DNA of 64,000 nt from the NCBI RefSeq assembly GCF_018588885.1, contig NZ_JAFFIW010000002.1:248001-312000 (forward strand), in the 5' to 3' direction. Source of the DNA: Mesorhizobium sp. dw_380. Its GTDB lineage: Bacteria; Pseudomonadota; Alphaproteobacteria; Rhizobiales; Rhizobiaceae. The position numbers and the translations under genes are program-made. Under the pieces are notes generated by a model. The model ran no database searches. It saw nothing but the letters and a program-made list of their open reading frames with translations, and was not told the DNA's origin. Positions 1 through 8,914 of this stretch are shown in pieces (the stretch's first letter is position 1; the number at the start of each line of letters is the position of its first letter).

Positions 1-29
1 CTCTTTGGTTTGCCCGCTTCCCGGGCTTG

Positions 30-1004
30 TCAGGCTGTCTGTTGGGCCTTCTGTGTCTGGCCCGGCGCGCCGGTCGCGGCCTGGCTCAGGAAAGTCTGGA
101 CTTCCGCGTCGGTCGGCGCGGACGATCCGCCATGTCGGGTCACCGAAATGGCCGCCGCCGCATTGGCATAACGCGCCGCCTCGAAGGGGTGCATGCCGCG
201 CGCCAACGCACTGACGAAAGCGCCGATATGGGCGTCGCCGGCGCCGTTGGTGTCGATGGCCGCCACTTTGAAGCCGGAAATGGTTTGCGCCGAGCCGTCG
301 GCCAGCCTGATATGGCACCCCTTGGCGGCGGAGCGGATGACGACACCGGCCGCCTGCGGGCAATGATCGGCAAGAAGCCGTGCCGCAAGCGCCTCGACAT
401 CGCCCGGACCGGTAATGTCGGCGGCCTCCATCATGTTGCAGCTCAGCCACGTGGTTCGGGCAAGCACACGTGACAGGATGGGGCGCGGAATGTCTGAGAT
501 AACAGGCGTCGGGTCAAAGACAAACGGAACGTTTGCCGGCAGCGCCTCGATCCAGTCGGTGAGCGCGTCGCGGCTGCCGGGATAACTCAGCGTATATCCG
601 GACGCGAACACCCAATCTTCCGGCGTCACCGATACTGGTGCCATCATGTCGAGGCGGAGCACGCTCTCCGCGCCCGGCCATGACACGAAGGTGCGTTCGG
701 CATCGCTCGAAATCATGGCGACGCAATTGCCACTGTCCATCAGAGGCGATGGCGGTGTCAGCGTCTCGATGCCCTCGGCGGCGAAGGCGGCGCGCAGGAA
801 GTCGCCGTTCGGCCCGCTGCCGAGCTGTCCGCCGAACACCACTGTCATGCCGGTGCGGGTGGCGGCGACCATCATGTTGAAGCCGCCGCCGGCGACCTGC
901 GCATAGCTCGACGCCGTCTTCTCCGTGCCCGGCGCCGGCAAGGCGTCGATGCGGTAGACGTAGTCGACCACGGCGCTGCCGATATGGACGAGGCGCCCGC
1001 TCAT
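30..1004 (-). CDS. PfkB-family carbohydrate/nucleoside kinase
   Basis: A 324-residue kinase of the PfkB (ribokinase) family, which transfers phosphate from ATP to a sugar or nucleoside hydroxyl in the cytoplasm. The glycine-rich substrate region AGGGFN lies near residue 39, and the second PfkB signature DTNGAGDAHIGAF lies at 251-263 with the catalytic base Asp257. Length is normal for the family. The start ATG overlaps the stop of the upstream ADP-ribosylglycohydrolase gene by four bases, so the two are translationally coupled in one operon with the GntR gene. The substrate cannot be read from sequence; the neighbour suggests a ribosyl compound (inference). Confidence 0.93.
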   Translation of the reverse strand: MSGRLVHIGSAVVDYVYRIDALPAPGTEKTASSYAQVAGGGFNMMVAATRTGMTVVFGGQLGSGPNGDFLRAAFAAEGIETLTPPSPLMDSGNCVAMISSDAERTFVSWPGAESVLRLDMMAPVSVTPEDWVFASGYTLSYPGSRDALTDWIEALPANVPFVFDPTPVISDIPRPILSRVLARTTWLSCNMMEAADITGPGDVEALAARLLADHCPQAAGVVIRSAAKGCHIRLADGSAQTISGFKVAAIDTNGAGDAHIGAFVSALARGMHPFEAARYANAAAAISVTRHGGSSAPTDAEVQTFLSQAATGAPGQTQKAQQTA

Positions 1005-2050
1005 GCCGCTGCGTCCTTGTCTGGGCCGGGCTTGTCCGCGCGGTCCTTGGACGTTCGCGCCGCGACAAGGTCGGCGGCCAACGCCCGGACACCCACCATG
1101 TCAATGCCCTTGAGGCCGGCGACCCGGTCCTGCGGCAATCGCGAAAAGCCGGTGCAGGCGCCGGCCATGCCGGCGGCGATGGCACCGATCGTGTCGGTGT
1201 CGCCGCCGAGATTGGCGCTGATGACCGCCGCTTGCCAGGGATCGCCGCCGGCGACTTCCAGCACCGCGAACGCAGCCGGAACGGATTCCTGGCTGGCGAC
1301 CCCCGTGCCGACCAGATCGGTGATCAGTCGGATTGCATCGCTTATCGCCTTGCCGCGCACCAGATCCTGAGCCCAGACGATCCGCGCGGCGATGTCGCCG
1401 CCGGTCACCCAATGGCCAAGCGTCGCCCCTCGCCTCGCGGCCGCGACGGCGCTATCGGAGGCGGCGCGCCAGTCGTCGCCGGAGACGCCACGGCTGACGG
1501 CGGCCGCGACGGCCGCGGCCGATGCTATGGCGATCGACGTGTTGTGCGTCGCCCGGCAGGTCTCCGCCACCTTGGCGACGAACACATCGAGCGGCTCCAG
1601 CGGCTTCATGATGCCGACCGGTGCGATGCGCATGGCCGCCCCATTGGTGTCGCCGCCGCGCCCCGCCTCTTCCGCCGGCACGCCATTGTTGATGGCGTCG
1701 ATGGCGCGCTTGGTCGATGGCCCAAGGAGATCATAGCTGCCCCGCGCCTTGACCTCGCGCTCCCAGTCGAGCAGCGCGTTGACCCAGCGCGCATGGTCGA
1801 AGCGCTCGCCCGATTCGACGAGAATGCGGCCGAGCAGCAGCGCCTGTTCGGTATCGTCGGTAATGGTCCCGGCCACCAGCCCCTTCGACACCGGATGATC
1901 GGCGAAAGGCGTGATGAAATCCTCGACATGACCGTAAAGCTCGGCAATCCGCGCCGGCGACAGAAGCTGCGTCGGCATGCCGAGCGCGTCTCCCAGCGCT
2001 CCGCCGACAAGCGCGCCCAAGGCGCGATCAAGCGTGATCGTGTCCGGCAT
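1001..2050 (-). CDS. ADP-ribosylglycohydrolase family protein
   Basis: A 349-residue cytoplasmic protein of the ADP-ribosylglycohydrolase (DraG/ARH) fold, whose members hydrolyse N- or O-glycosidic bonds of ADP-ribose with two metal ions. Metal-binding motifs are visible: GALGDALGMP near 17-26, TDDTE at 64-68, GGDTNGAAMRIAP at 132-144, THNT at 169 and GGDTDTIGAIAAGMAGA from 282. All acidic metal ligands expected for an active enzyme are present. It sits 3 bp after the GntR gene and overlaps the PfkB kinase by 4 bp. Such kinase-linked members probably act on small ribosides rather than on proteins; that is inference. Confidence 0.93.
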   Translation of the reverse strand: MPDTITLDRALGALVGGALGDALGMPTQLLSPARIAELYGHVEDFITPFADHPVSKGLVAGTITDDTEQALLLGRILVESGERFDHARWVNALLDWEREVKARGSYDLLGPSTKRAIDAINNGVPAEEAGRGGDTNGAAMRIAPVGIMKPLEPLDVFVAKVAETCRATHNTSIAIASAAAVAAAVSRGVSGDDWRAASDSAVAAARRGATLGHWVTGGDIAARIVWAQDLVRGKAISDAIRLITDLVGTGVASQESVPAAFAVLEVAGGDPWQAAVISANLGGDTDTIGAIAAGMAGACTGFSRLPQDRVAGLKGIDMVGVRALAADLVAARTSKDRADKPGPDKDAAA

Positions 2051-2053
2051 CGC

Positions 2054-2779
2054 TCAGAACCTCATATGCAGCGCGAAATGCGCCGGATTGAGCAGGCTGG
2101 TGACATATTCGATCGGCCGGTCATCGGCGGCGCGGGTCAGCCGGCGGCCGCGCAGGAAGGGCGTGCCTTGCGGGCAACCGAGGATGGCGGCATCGTCGCC
2201 GTTGAGCATCTCGATGCCGACCCATTCCTCGCCATGATCGGGAATGAGGCCCGCGCCACGCAGGGTCTGGTGCAGCGAACCTTCGCGCAGGCCACGCAGC
2301 GGCACATCCTCAAGTTCAGGCGACAATGGCAAGCGGCTGCGCTCAATGGAGATCGCATGGCCATCGCTGGCATTGGTGCGCACCCGGTCGACGGCGATGA
2401 AGAAAGGGCTTTCGATGCCGAGCAACATTGCAAGGTCGGCGTCCTCGATCACTTCCAGCCGCAGCGTCCGCGTCTCGGCGTTGGCACCGGCATTGGCGAG
2501 CGCCCGCGACCAGCCGATGGAATCGTCGACCGGCTTGCCGTCGAAGGTGACGAAGGAACCGATGCCGACCTTGGTGGTGATCAGCCCACGGCTGGACAGC
2601 TCCTCGAGGCCCTTGCGGACCGTGTTGCGGCTGACGGAGAAGCGCTGGACGAGTTCGCTCTCGCTCTGCAGGCGGTCGCCGAAGCCGAGAACGCCGGAGC
2701 GGATTTCATGTTCCAGCACTGTGGCGATCTGCTCGGGCTTGCCCGTGCCGGGAGACAGTTGAGCCGAGCGCCGTTTCAT
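2054..2779 (-). CDS. GntR family regulator, HutC/UTRA type
   Basis: A 241-residue transcription factor. An N-terminal winged helix (about residues 15-80, with SRNTVRKGLEELSSRGLI as the recognition segment) is followed by a UTRA ligand domain with the family-typical YVTSLLNPAHFALHMRF ending. It is the first gene of an operon with the ADP-ribosylglycohydrolase and the PfkB kinase, so it most likely senses their substrate or product and represses the operon. A GTTCA-G-TGAAC dyad lies 10 bp upstream of the start codon and is the likely autoregulatory operator. Confidence 0.93.
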   Translation of the reverse strand: MKRRSAQLSPGTGKPEQIATVLEHEIRSGVLGFGDRLQSESELVQRFSVSRNTVRKGLEELSSRGLITTKVGIGSFVTFDGKPVDDSIGWSRALANAGANAETRTLRLEVIEDADLAMLLGIESPFFIAVDRVRTNASDGHAISIERSRLPLSPELEDVPLRGLREGSLHQTLRGAGLIPDHGEEWVGIEMLNGDDAAILGCPQGTPFLRGRRLTRAADDRPIEYVTSLLNPAHFALHMRF

Positions 2780-2789
2780 ATGCGTACCT

Positions 2790-2843
2790 GTTCAGTGAAC
2801 CTGTATAACCCTGTTCAATATCCGGATGCGACAGCTCTGTCAA
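2790..2843 (-). promoter_or_regulatory. Promoter and GntR operator of the GntR-led operon
   Basis: On the minus strand a TTGACA -35 box (2838-2843) and a TATTGA -10-like box (2815-2820) are separated by exactly 17 bp. Downstream of them, between the promoter and the GntR start, lies the perfect 11-bp dyad GTTCAGTGAAC (2790-2800), with a further GTTCA half-site at 2813-2817 inside the -10 region. This layout fits repression by the HutC-type regulator encoded just downstream. Confidence 0.6.
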
Positions 2844-2914
2844 CGATCGATAGGTCCTCGCCCTTGATCAGACGGCCATGGAGGCGCGGGCGACAGTCAG
2901 TTGGCTTCAAAAAG

Positions 2915-2946
2915 AAAGCCCGCTCCGGGAAACCGGGGCGGGCCTT
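2915..2946 (-). terminator. Rho-independent terminator
   Basis: An 11-bp GC-rich stem (2918-2928 with 2933-2943) closes on a GAAA loop, and on the minus strand it is followed by TTTCTTTTT. It most likely ends transcription of the small DUF3309 gene upstream on the minus strand. The rest of 2844-3125 shows no gene. Confidence 0.7.
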
Positions 2947-3125
2947 GGAGGAGGATGAAGGGTGGGACCCTCTCCTCTTGTTTCCACGGGGGGTGTGGAC
3001 CGCAACCACCATACAGCGGTCTGGTGGAGCGCAGGATCACAAGCCGGCCTGCCTCCATCACATTCCAGTGCACGCCGGCACGGGGTTTGCTCACGAGATT
3101 GCGACACCGACAGCAGAGACGCGGG

Positions 3126-3290
3126 CTAGATGCGCCCGAGCAAGACAAGGATGATGACTATAAGCAACACAAGACCGAGACCGCTACCACCATAATAGCC
3201 GGTTCCGTAGAACGGGCCGCCGCCGAGACCGCTGAAGCCGCCGAGCAGCGCGAGGATTAGAATAATGATAAGTATCGTTCCGAGGCCCAT
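3126..3290 (-). CDS. DUF3309 small membrane protein
   Basis: A 54-residue protein read directly from the minus strand. It begins MGLGTILIIILILALLGG and ends LVLLIVIILVLLGRI, with a glycine/tyrosine-rich middle (GGGPFYGTGYYGGSG). This hydrophobic-Gly/Tyr-hydrophobic layout with the LLGRI end is typical of DUF3309 proteins, which are common in rhizobia and other alphaproteobacteria and have no known function. Two short membrane segments are predicted. It stands alone, with a terminator about 180 bp downstream. Confidence 0.85.
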   Translation of the reverse strand: MGLGTILIIILILALLGGFSGLGGGPFYGTGYYGGSGLGLVLLIVIILVLLGRI

Positions 3291-3428
3291 GGCTTTCCAT
3301 GCTCCTGAATGCGCTTTTGCGCTGGTTCAACTTCGCACCATTCCGATGTGCAAGGTATGAACGTTTTACGGGCGCTGGCGTTCCGCCGGACACTCGCGGC
3401 CACGGAGCACTCCGGCCCGCAACGCGGG

Positions 3429-3451
3429 AAGCCCGCCTGAATGGCGGGCTT
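3429..3451 (-). terminator. Terminator hairpin
   Basis: A 9-bp inverted repeat AAGCCCGCC/GGCGGGCTT with a 5-base loop. It lies in the gene-free stretch 3291-3607, about 160 bp past the stop of the minus-strand methyltransferase, and can serve as its terminator. Nothing else was seen in this stretch. Confidence 0.5.
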
Positions 3452-3607
3452 TCCGATCGGCCGGAGGCCAGGAGAGTGCGATCAAAGCCTCACGGCTGGT
3501 TCCGCACTTCCGATCCCGGCATTCCTCGCGTCGGCGGCGGTCTATTCTGTTAGCCAATCCCAAAGCCAGACGGCATGGGCTGGCACTTTCATCGCGAGTA
3601 TTTGCCT

Positions 3608-4342
3608 TCAGAATATGCGGTAGAACAGCCTGTAGCGCACGCGTTCCATGTAAGCGCGATACTCAGGCACGGCGGCCAGCAGGGCCTCCTCTCGCAGGAT
3701 ACGATACAGCTGCAGATAGGTGATGACCGCATAGACCGCGAGGTTGTGAAAGGAAAACGCCGACAGCAGATAGAGCACATGGCCGGCAAGGTAACCGGCA
3801 TAGATCGGGTGCCGGACAAGCCGGTAGGCGCCGCCCGTCATCACGCCGCGATTGGCAGGCAGGATGGCAAAGGAACGGCCAAGCGATATCTTGCCCCAGA
3901 TGACAAAAAACAGCGCGAGGAACTGCAGCGGCGCGGCGATGTAGACCGGGACAAGCGCGATGCCAGGTTCGAGGGTGATCAACGCAACCCCGAAACTGGC
4001 GGTCACGGAGACGATAACGGTAAGCGGGCTCCAGTCACGCGTCACCGGGCGCCGCGACAACAGCAACCAGGTGAAGGTGAGTATTTCGGAAATCGCCACC
4101 AGCGCGACGTTGAGCCGGGTCGGATCTTCCACCACCTGATACGCGCCGCGATAGACGAACAGCCCCGCGCAGGCCAGGGCACATGTGCGAAAGAAACCTT
4201 CACGCAGGTCGACCAGTATGTCGCGCCTTCGCGCAGCGGAGAAAAATCCGCCCTCACTGCTTTGCGAAAACGCTTCACTTTTTGACGTGAGCAAGGCAAG
4301 CACCCCGATAGTCCCCTCAAAGTGACCATTGCATGCAACCAT
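3608..4342 (-). CDS. Isoprenylcysteine carboxyl methyltransferase family membrane protein
   Basis: An integral membrane protein of about 244 residues with five or so hydrophobic segments. The C-terminal part holds the ICMT/PEMT signature: GGAYRLVRHPIYAGYLAG followed by a hydrophobic helix, then REEALLAAVPEYRAYMERVRYR with the SAM-binding Glu pair. Bacterial members methylate unknown lipid or small-molecule substrates. The start is uncertain: ATG at 4342 is used here, a longer frame reaches 4447, and GTG at 4303 has a better ribosome-binding site (GAGGGGA). It is divergent from the TPR gene. Confidence 0.8.
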   Translation of the reverse strand: MVACNGHFEGTIGVLALLTSKSEAFSQSSEGGFFSAARRRDILVDLREGFFRTCALACAGLFVYRGAYQVVEDPTRLNVALVAISEILTFTWLLLSRRPVTRDWSPLTVIVSVTASFGVALITLEPGIALVPVYIAAPLQFLALFFVIWGKISLGRSFAILPANRGVMTGGAYRLVRHPIYAGYLAGHVLYLLSAFSFHNLAVYAVITYLQLYRILREEALLAAVPEYRAYMERVRYRLFYRIF

Positions 4343-4538
4343 TGCCGGGCGGTTAACCGGCAAGATCGGATCGGCATCAAACGGGGCTACGTCAGAAGGG
4401 CTGCAAGTTGCAGGGGCATTGCAGTGTGCCGATTGTCGCCATTCCATTGCAATTTATGCTTGCATTTTGGAACAAATAAGGAACAATAGACGGATTGCCG
4501 CTGAAGCGGGCCAAGGTTTCGGGGGAAGGACCGGCGAG

Positions 4539-7500
4539 ATGACGAGCAAAGGTGCGCGGCTGGTTGCAGCCGCGGTCGGATCATGCTTGCTCGTGAGGGC
4601 TTCTGGTCTTGTGGTTGTTCTTGCCCTGAGCACCGCCGCGCTGGCCGCGGGCAAGGACTACGCCGTCTGCTTCAGCGACGGCCGGGTCGGCGCCGACCAG
4701 CTCATCGCCGCCTGCACACCGATTGCCGAGGACAAGACCGAACCCTCGCGGAACCGTCTCATGGCCTATTTCCATCGTGGCCTCGCCTGGGACGACAAGC
4801 ACGATCACGACCGGTCGATCGCCGACTACAGCGAGGCGATCACGCTCGATGCCAAGGAGGCCTCGGCCTACTTCAATCGCGGCGCTGCTTGGTACAACAA
4901 GGGGGAAAACGACCGCGCCATCGCTGACTTCAACCTCGCCATCAGCCTCGAGTCGGGCTCCAGCGATGCCTATTATAGCCGCGGCCTCGCCTTCTTTCGC
5001 AAAGGCAAGACCGACGCGGCCATCATCGATTTCGAGCAGGCGATCGCGGCCGATCCTCAAAATCACAATGCGCACAACAGTCTCGGCGCCACCTGGCAAC
5101 GCAAGGGCGACCATGGCCGGGCCATCGCCGAATATGACGAGGCCATCCGTCTCGATCCGCAAGACGCCACTGTGTATGTCAACAGAGGCATCGCCCGCGC
5201 TTCCAAGGGCGACTACGACCTTGCGATCGCTGATTTCGGCCAGGCTATCGGCCTCGATCCGAAAAGCGTCGACGCCTATGCCAATCGCAGCGCTGCCTGG
5301 ATTGGAAAGAGCGACTGGCCGCGCGCGCTTGCCGATGCCAATCGGGCGATCGGGCTCGACCCTCACAGCGTGGACGGCTACTACAACAGAGCGGTCGCCT
5401 GGACAAACAAAGGCGACAATGATCGCGCCATAGCTGATTTCGGCAAGGTGATCGGCCTCGATGCCAAGGACGCCGCCGCCTATTTCGGCCGCGCGCTGGC
5501 GTTGATACGCACTGGCGACGCGGCCGGTGCGGCCGCCGATTGCCGGAAAGCCATCGAGCTCGACCCGAAAAAGGCGGGTGGTTGCAACGCAGGACCGGTC
5601 CGCGCGAATGCGCCGGCTGTGCCACGGTCGCCCAAGCCTGCCGCAACCCCTGCTTACGAACCGTTCCAGCTATACCCCAAGGAGGATCACTCCGAGCTCG
5701 TTGCCTGGAATCTCAAACGGGGGGTTGAACAGCAGGTGCAAGGCTACGTCGAGGACGCGATAGTCTCATTCAGCTTTGCGATTCAGCTGGATCCTTACAG
5801 CGCCGAAGCCTTTTACGACCGGGCGCTCGCCGAGGCATCCCGGGGAGACTACGCCATTGCCGCCACCGACTGCCGGCGCGCCATCCAACTCGACCCGAAG
5901 CGCGCGGGCTCTTGCAGCGAACGCCCCCCGGGCGAAACAGCTCCATTAGCGGCCGCCGAGACAAGGGATCCGGCAGCCGCAAAAGCCCTGCTTGAACGCG
6001 CCGAGATGCGATTTGCAAAATATGGTGTCGAAGGCGCACTTCTCGATCTCGACAAGGCAATCAGCCTCGATCCAGACAGCGCCGAGGCTTATTTCCGCCG
6101 GGCCGGCGCCTGGACACTGAAGGGCGATATGGCGGGTGCGGCGGCGGATTGCCGTCGCGCCGCCGAACTCGATCCAAAATGGGCGGGAAGTTGCGGTGAA
6201 AAGGTTGCGGGCAACGAGAGCAAGTCGGCTCCGCCGCCAGACAAACAACAGCCGAGGCCCCAGGCCGCCGCTCCAAATATGGCAGCCACGGAAAACACGT
6301 TCGCCGCAATGGTCCTGGAAGTAGCAGATCCGCGCGTGCAGGAGGCGATCCTGGGCGGCGATGCTTTCTTGGACATGGGCAAGTACGACCAGGCGATCGG
6401 CGCCTACGACCAGGCGATCGCGCTCGATGCCAACAACCGGTTCGCCTATTTCGGCCGCGGCAAGGCCTGGGCCGCCAAACGCGTCTACGAGCAGGCGATC
6501 TCCGACTACGACAAGGTCATCCAACTTGCCCCTAATATGTCGTCGGCGCATTCTCGCCGCGGTCTCGCCAAGGTAACGTCAGGCGATGCCGAGGGCGCCC
6601 TCGCCGACTGCGGCCGAGCTTCGACACTCGATCCGAAGGCGCGCGACGCTTACTTCTGCGAGGGCATGGCCTGGCACGCCAAAGGCGAGCCGGGGCGCGC
6701 GATCGCCGCCTATTCGGTAGCCATCGAGATCGATCCGAAGGACGACGCCAGCTACTATGGACGCGGCATGGCGCGGGCCGACGGGAAGGACTATGACGAG
6801 GCCATCGCCGACTTCGGCCAAGCGCTCAAGCTCGACCCGGACAATCGCGACTACGCGCTCGCCCGCAAGGCAGCCGTGGCCGCCTTGAAGAAAGGCGGCG
6901 CCGCGCCGGGTGCCGTCGGCTCGGATCCCATGAACCTCAAGGCCTTCATGGATCGCGGCGATGCGCTCTACGACAAAGGCAAATTCGATCGCGCCATCGC
7001 CGAATACAGCAAGGCGATTGCGCTCGATCCAAGAAAAGCCTCGGCTTATGTCGGCCGCGGTATATCGCTTATCGAGAAAGGCATGTACGACGCGGCCATC
7101 ACCGACTTCGGCGAGGTGATAAAGCTCTATCCCAGCTATTCAGACGCCTACATCGGCCGCGCTGTCGCGTGGACGAACAAGAACGAACTGGATCGCGCCA
7201 TCGCCGACTACAGCCGCGTGATCGAACTCAACCCGCAATATGCGCCGGCTTATTTTGCGCGTGGCACCGTTTGGTTCACCAAGGGCGACTACGACCCGGC
7301 GATTGCCGACTTCGACCAGGCACTGAAGCTCAATCCGAAGATGGCCCTCGCCCGCAAGGGCCGCAAGTTGGCGATGGTTGCAAGAGACGAAGCGAACGCA
7401 TCGAAGATGCCAGGCCAAGCCGCTGGCCGGGCTGGCGAGCAAGCGACCAGGCCGATTTGGACTTCGCTCGCTGCGCAGACCTTCAATAAGGGTCAAGCGC

Positions 7501-8078
7501 TGTATGGAAAGGACGACTATGGCGCCATTGCCCTGTACGACAAGGCGATTGCATTCTTTCCGGCGTTCCACGACGCCTATCTGGCCCGCGCGATGGCTTG
7601 GGAGGCCAAGAGCGATTACGCGCATGCGGTCGCCGATTACAGCCAGGCGATCAAACTCAATCCGGATCTTGCGGATACCTATTACGACCGTGGTCAGAAC
7701 CGCAGTTCCCAAGGAGATTACGACGGGGCGCTTGCGGATTACGGAAAGGCCATCAGTCTCAATACCAAGGACGCAGGAGTCTATGCCGATCGGGGCCTCA
7801 TTTGGATGGGCAGACATGAGGACGCCGCAGCGCTGCGCGATTTCGAAAAGGCACTTAGCCTCGACCGCAAGAACCCCTTTGCCTATTTGGGCCGGGGCGT
7901 GGTCCGGATCAGCAAGGCGGACTATGACGGGGCCATCGCCGATTTCAGCCAGACGATAAAGCTCAAGCCGGATTTCGCCGCCGCCTACAAGGCGCGAAGC
8001 AGGGCTTGGGACGCCAAGGGCAACCACAAGCGCGCCGAGGTCGACCGCGAGAAGGCACGCAGCCTGCAGGGGAAATAA
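4539..8078 (+). CDS. Large tetratricopeptide-repeat protein
   Basis: A 1179-residue protein made almost wholly of tetratricopeptide repeats, about 27 by eye, each close to AYxxRGxAWxxKGDYDxAIADFxxAIxLDP. The repeats fall into blocks separated by Ala/Pro-rich linkers (for example residues 355-390 and 560-590). The start ATG at 4539 follows GGGGGAAGGA and gives an N-terminal hydrophobic stretch, LLVRASGLVVVLALSTAALAA, that looks like a signal peptide or anchor, so the repeats probably lie in the periplasm. It likely acts as a protein-interaction scaffold; the partner is unknown. A companion gene follows 24 bp downstream. Confidence 0.9.
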   Translation: MTSKGARLVAAAVGSCLLVRASGLVVVLALSTAALAAGKDYAVCFSDGRVGADQLIAACTPIAEDKTEPSRNRLMAYFHRGLAWDDKHDHDRSIADYSEAITLDAKEASAYFNRGAAWYNKGENDRAIADFNLAISLESGSSDAYYSRGLAFFRKGKTDAAIIDFEQAIAADPQNHNAHNSLGATWQRKGDHGRAIAEYDEAIRLDPQDATVYVNRGIARASKGDYDLAIADFGQAIGLDPKSVDAYANRSAAWIGKSDWPRALADANRAIGLDPHSVDGYYNRAVAWTNKGDNDRAIADFGKVIGLDAKDAAAYFGRALALIRTGDAAGAAADCRKAIELDPKKAGGCNAGPVRANAPAVPRSPKPAATPAYEPFQLYPKEDHSELVAWNLKRGVEQQVQGYVEDAIVSFSFAIQLDPYSAEAFYDRALAEASRGDYAIAATDCRRAIQLDPKRAGSCSERPPGETAPLAAAETRDPAAAKALLERAEMRFAKYGVEGALLDLDKAISLDPDSAEAYFRRAGAWTLKGDMAGAAADCRRAAELDPKWAGSCGEKVAGNESKSAPPPDKQQPRPQAAAPNMAATENTFAAMVLEVADPRVQEAILGGDAFLDMGKYDQAIGAYDQAIALDANNRFAYFGRGKAWAAKRVYEQAISDYDKVIQLAPNMSSAHSRRGLAKVTSGDAEGALADCGRASTLDPKARDAYFCEGMAWHAKGEPGRAIAAYSVAIEIDPKDDASYYGRGMARADGKDYDEAIADFGQALKLDPDNRDYALARKAAVAALKKGGAAPGAVGSDPMNLKAFMDRGDALYDKGKFDRAIAEYSKAIALDPRKASAYVGRGISLIEKGMYDAAITDFGEVIKLYPSYSDAYIGRAVAWTNKNELDRAIADYSRVIELNPQYAPAYFARGTVWFTKGDYDPAIADFDQALKLNPKMALARKGRKLAMVARDEANASKMPGQAAGRAGEQATRPIWTSLAAQTFNKGQALYGKDDYGAIALYDKAIAFFPAFHDAYLARAMAWEAKSDYAHAVADYSQAIKLNPDLADTYYDRGQNRSSQGDYDGALADYGKAISLNTKDAGVYADRGLIWMGRHEDAAALRDFEKALSLDRKNPFAYLGRGVVRISKADYDGAIADFSQTIKLKPDFAAAYKARSRAWDAKGNHKRAEVDREKARSLQGK

Positions 8079-8102
8079 CAGGGGAGTTGAGAGGTCTGTC
8101 AG

Positions 8103-8882
8103 ATGGCGCGTTGGAGAGGTTTGGGCGTGGCGGCGATCGCTGCCTTGTCGTTCGTTGCTGTAAAGGTGTTGCCTTGGGCGTTGGGCTTTGCCAGCGGCAA
8201 ATATCTTTATCAGACGGTGGCGGGTTCGCCCGATGCGCAGACGCTGACCACAACTCAGGTGAGCGAACAGATTGATCGTCAGGGAAGCCAGGTATTCCTC
8301 GCAATCAAGCAGGAATTTCCAGATGACTATGAGGCCGTCGTGGAAAAGATCGCGACCGTGGCCAGACTTGGAAATGTCGAGCAAGTGCGAAACGCGAGCA
8401 GGATGGCAGTCGCCGGCCTCAGGCAGAGATATGCATCTCTGCTTTCCTCGGCTCCAGCCAGCAAAGCCGCCGAGGCGCTGGGTGCACAATTGGCCATGCT
8501 CAACCATGTCATGGCGCGAGAAACCGCAGCCACCTGCAACAACTACCTTCGCCAGGGGCCTGGCGCGCTCAGCACGCCGGACCAGGATTTCCTGCCCGAC
8601 ATGGACAAGATCGGCGCCACCCTGTTCCACGCCTTCGGCGCAGCGAAGAATGTCGGTTTGCCAGCCGTTGCCGCCCGCGACGAAGACTGGTCGCTGCTGG
8701 CCGAGGCTTTCATCAGCTCTGGCGGCACTCAGGCCGAGATGGATGCCATTGCCAACGTCAGCCCGGAATTCGAAGGCCTCTGCCCAGCCATCGCGAAACT
8801 TTACGCAGCAGCCCTGTCGCTGCAGGGTGAACCCGGGCGGCACATTAAAACCACTCTTCTTTATGAGATCGCCAGGAACTAG
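8103..8882 (+). CDS. Hypothetical membrane-anchored protein downstream of TPR gene
   Basis: A 259-residue protein of unknown function. A hydrophobic segment near the N-terminus (residues 6-28, GVAAIAALSFVAVKVLPWAL) suggests an inner-membrane anchor or uncleaved signal. The rest is mostly alpha-helical and soluble, with two cysteines (in ETAATCNNYLRQ and FEGLCPAI) that could pair in the periplasm. It begins 24 bp after the TPR gene on the same strand and is probably its operon partner. No catalytic motif is recognisable. Its 3' end lies close to a broken transposase on the other strand. Confidence 0.8.
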   Translation: MARWRGLGVAAIAALSFVAVKVLPWALGFASGKYLYQTVAGSPDAQTLTTTQVSEQIDRQGSQVFLAIKQEFPDDYEAVVEKIATVARLGNVEQVRNASRMAVAGLRQRYASLLSSAPASKAAEALGAQLAMLNHVMARETAATCNNYLRQGPGALSTPDQDFLPDMDKIGATLFHAFGAAKNVGLPAVAARDEDWSLLAEAFISSGGTQAEMDAIANVSPEFEGLCPAIAKLYAAALSLQGEPGRHIKTTLLYEIARN

Positions 8883-8914
8883 CCGGGATCCGCTGAACCT
8901 GTGTGGGGGAAGAC

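Noticed and set aside
1232..3154. A 640-codon open frame on the plus strand
   Set aside because: It runs antisense to the GntR and ADP-ribosylglycohydrolase genes, has the composition of a high-GC shadow frame and no domain.
7140..8843. A 567-codon open frame on the minus strand opposite the TPR gene
   Set aside because: Periodic antisense of the tetratricopeptide repeats; repeated AVVGDGxxVxALxxP patterns mirror the repeats on the other strand.
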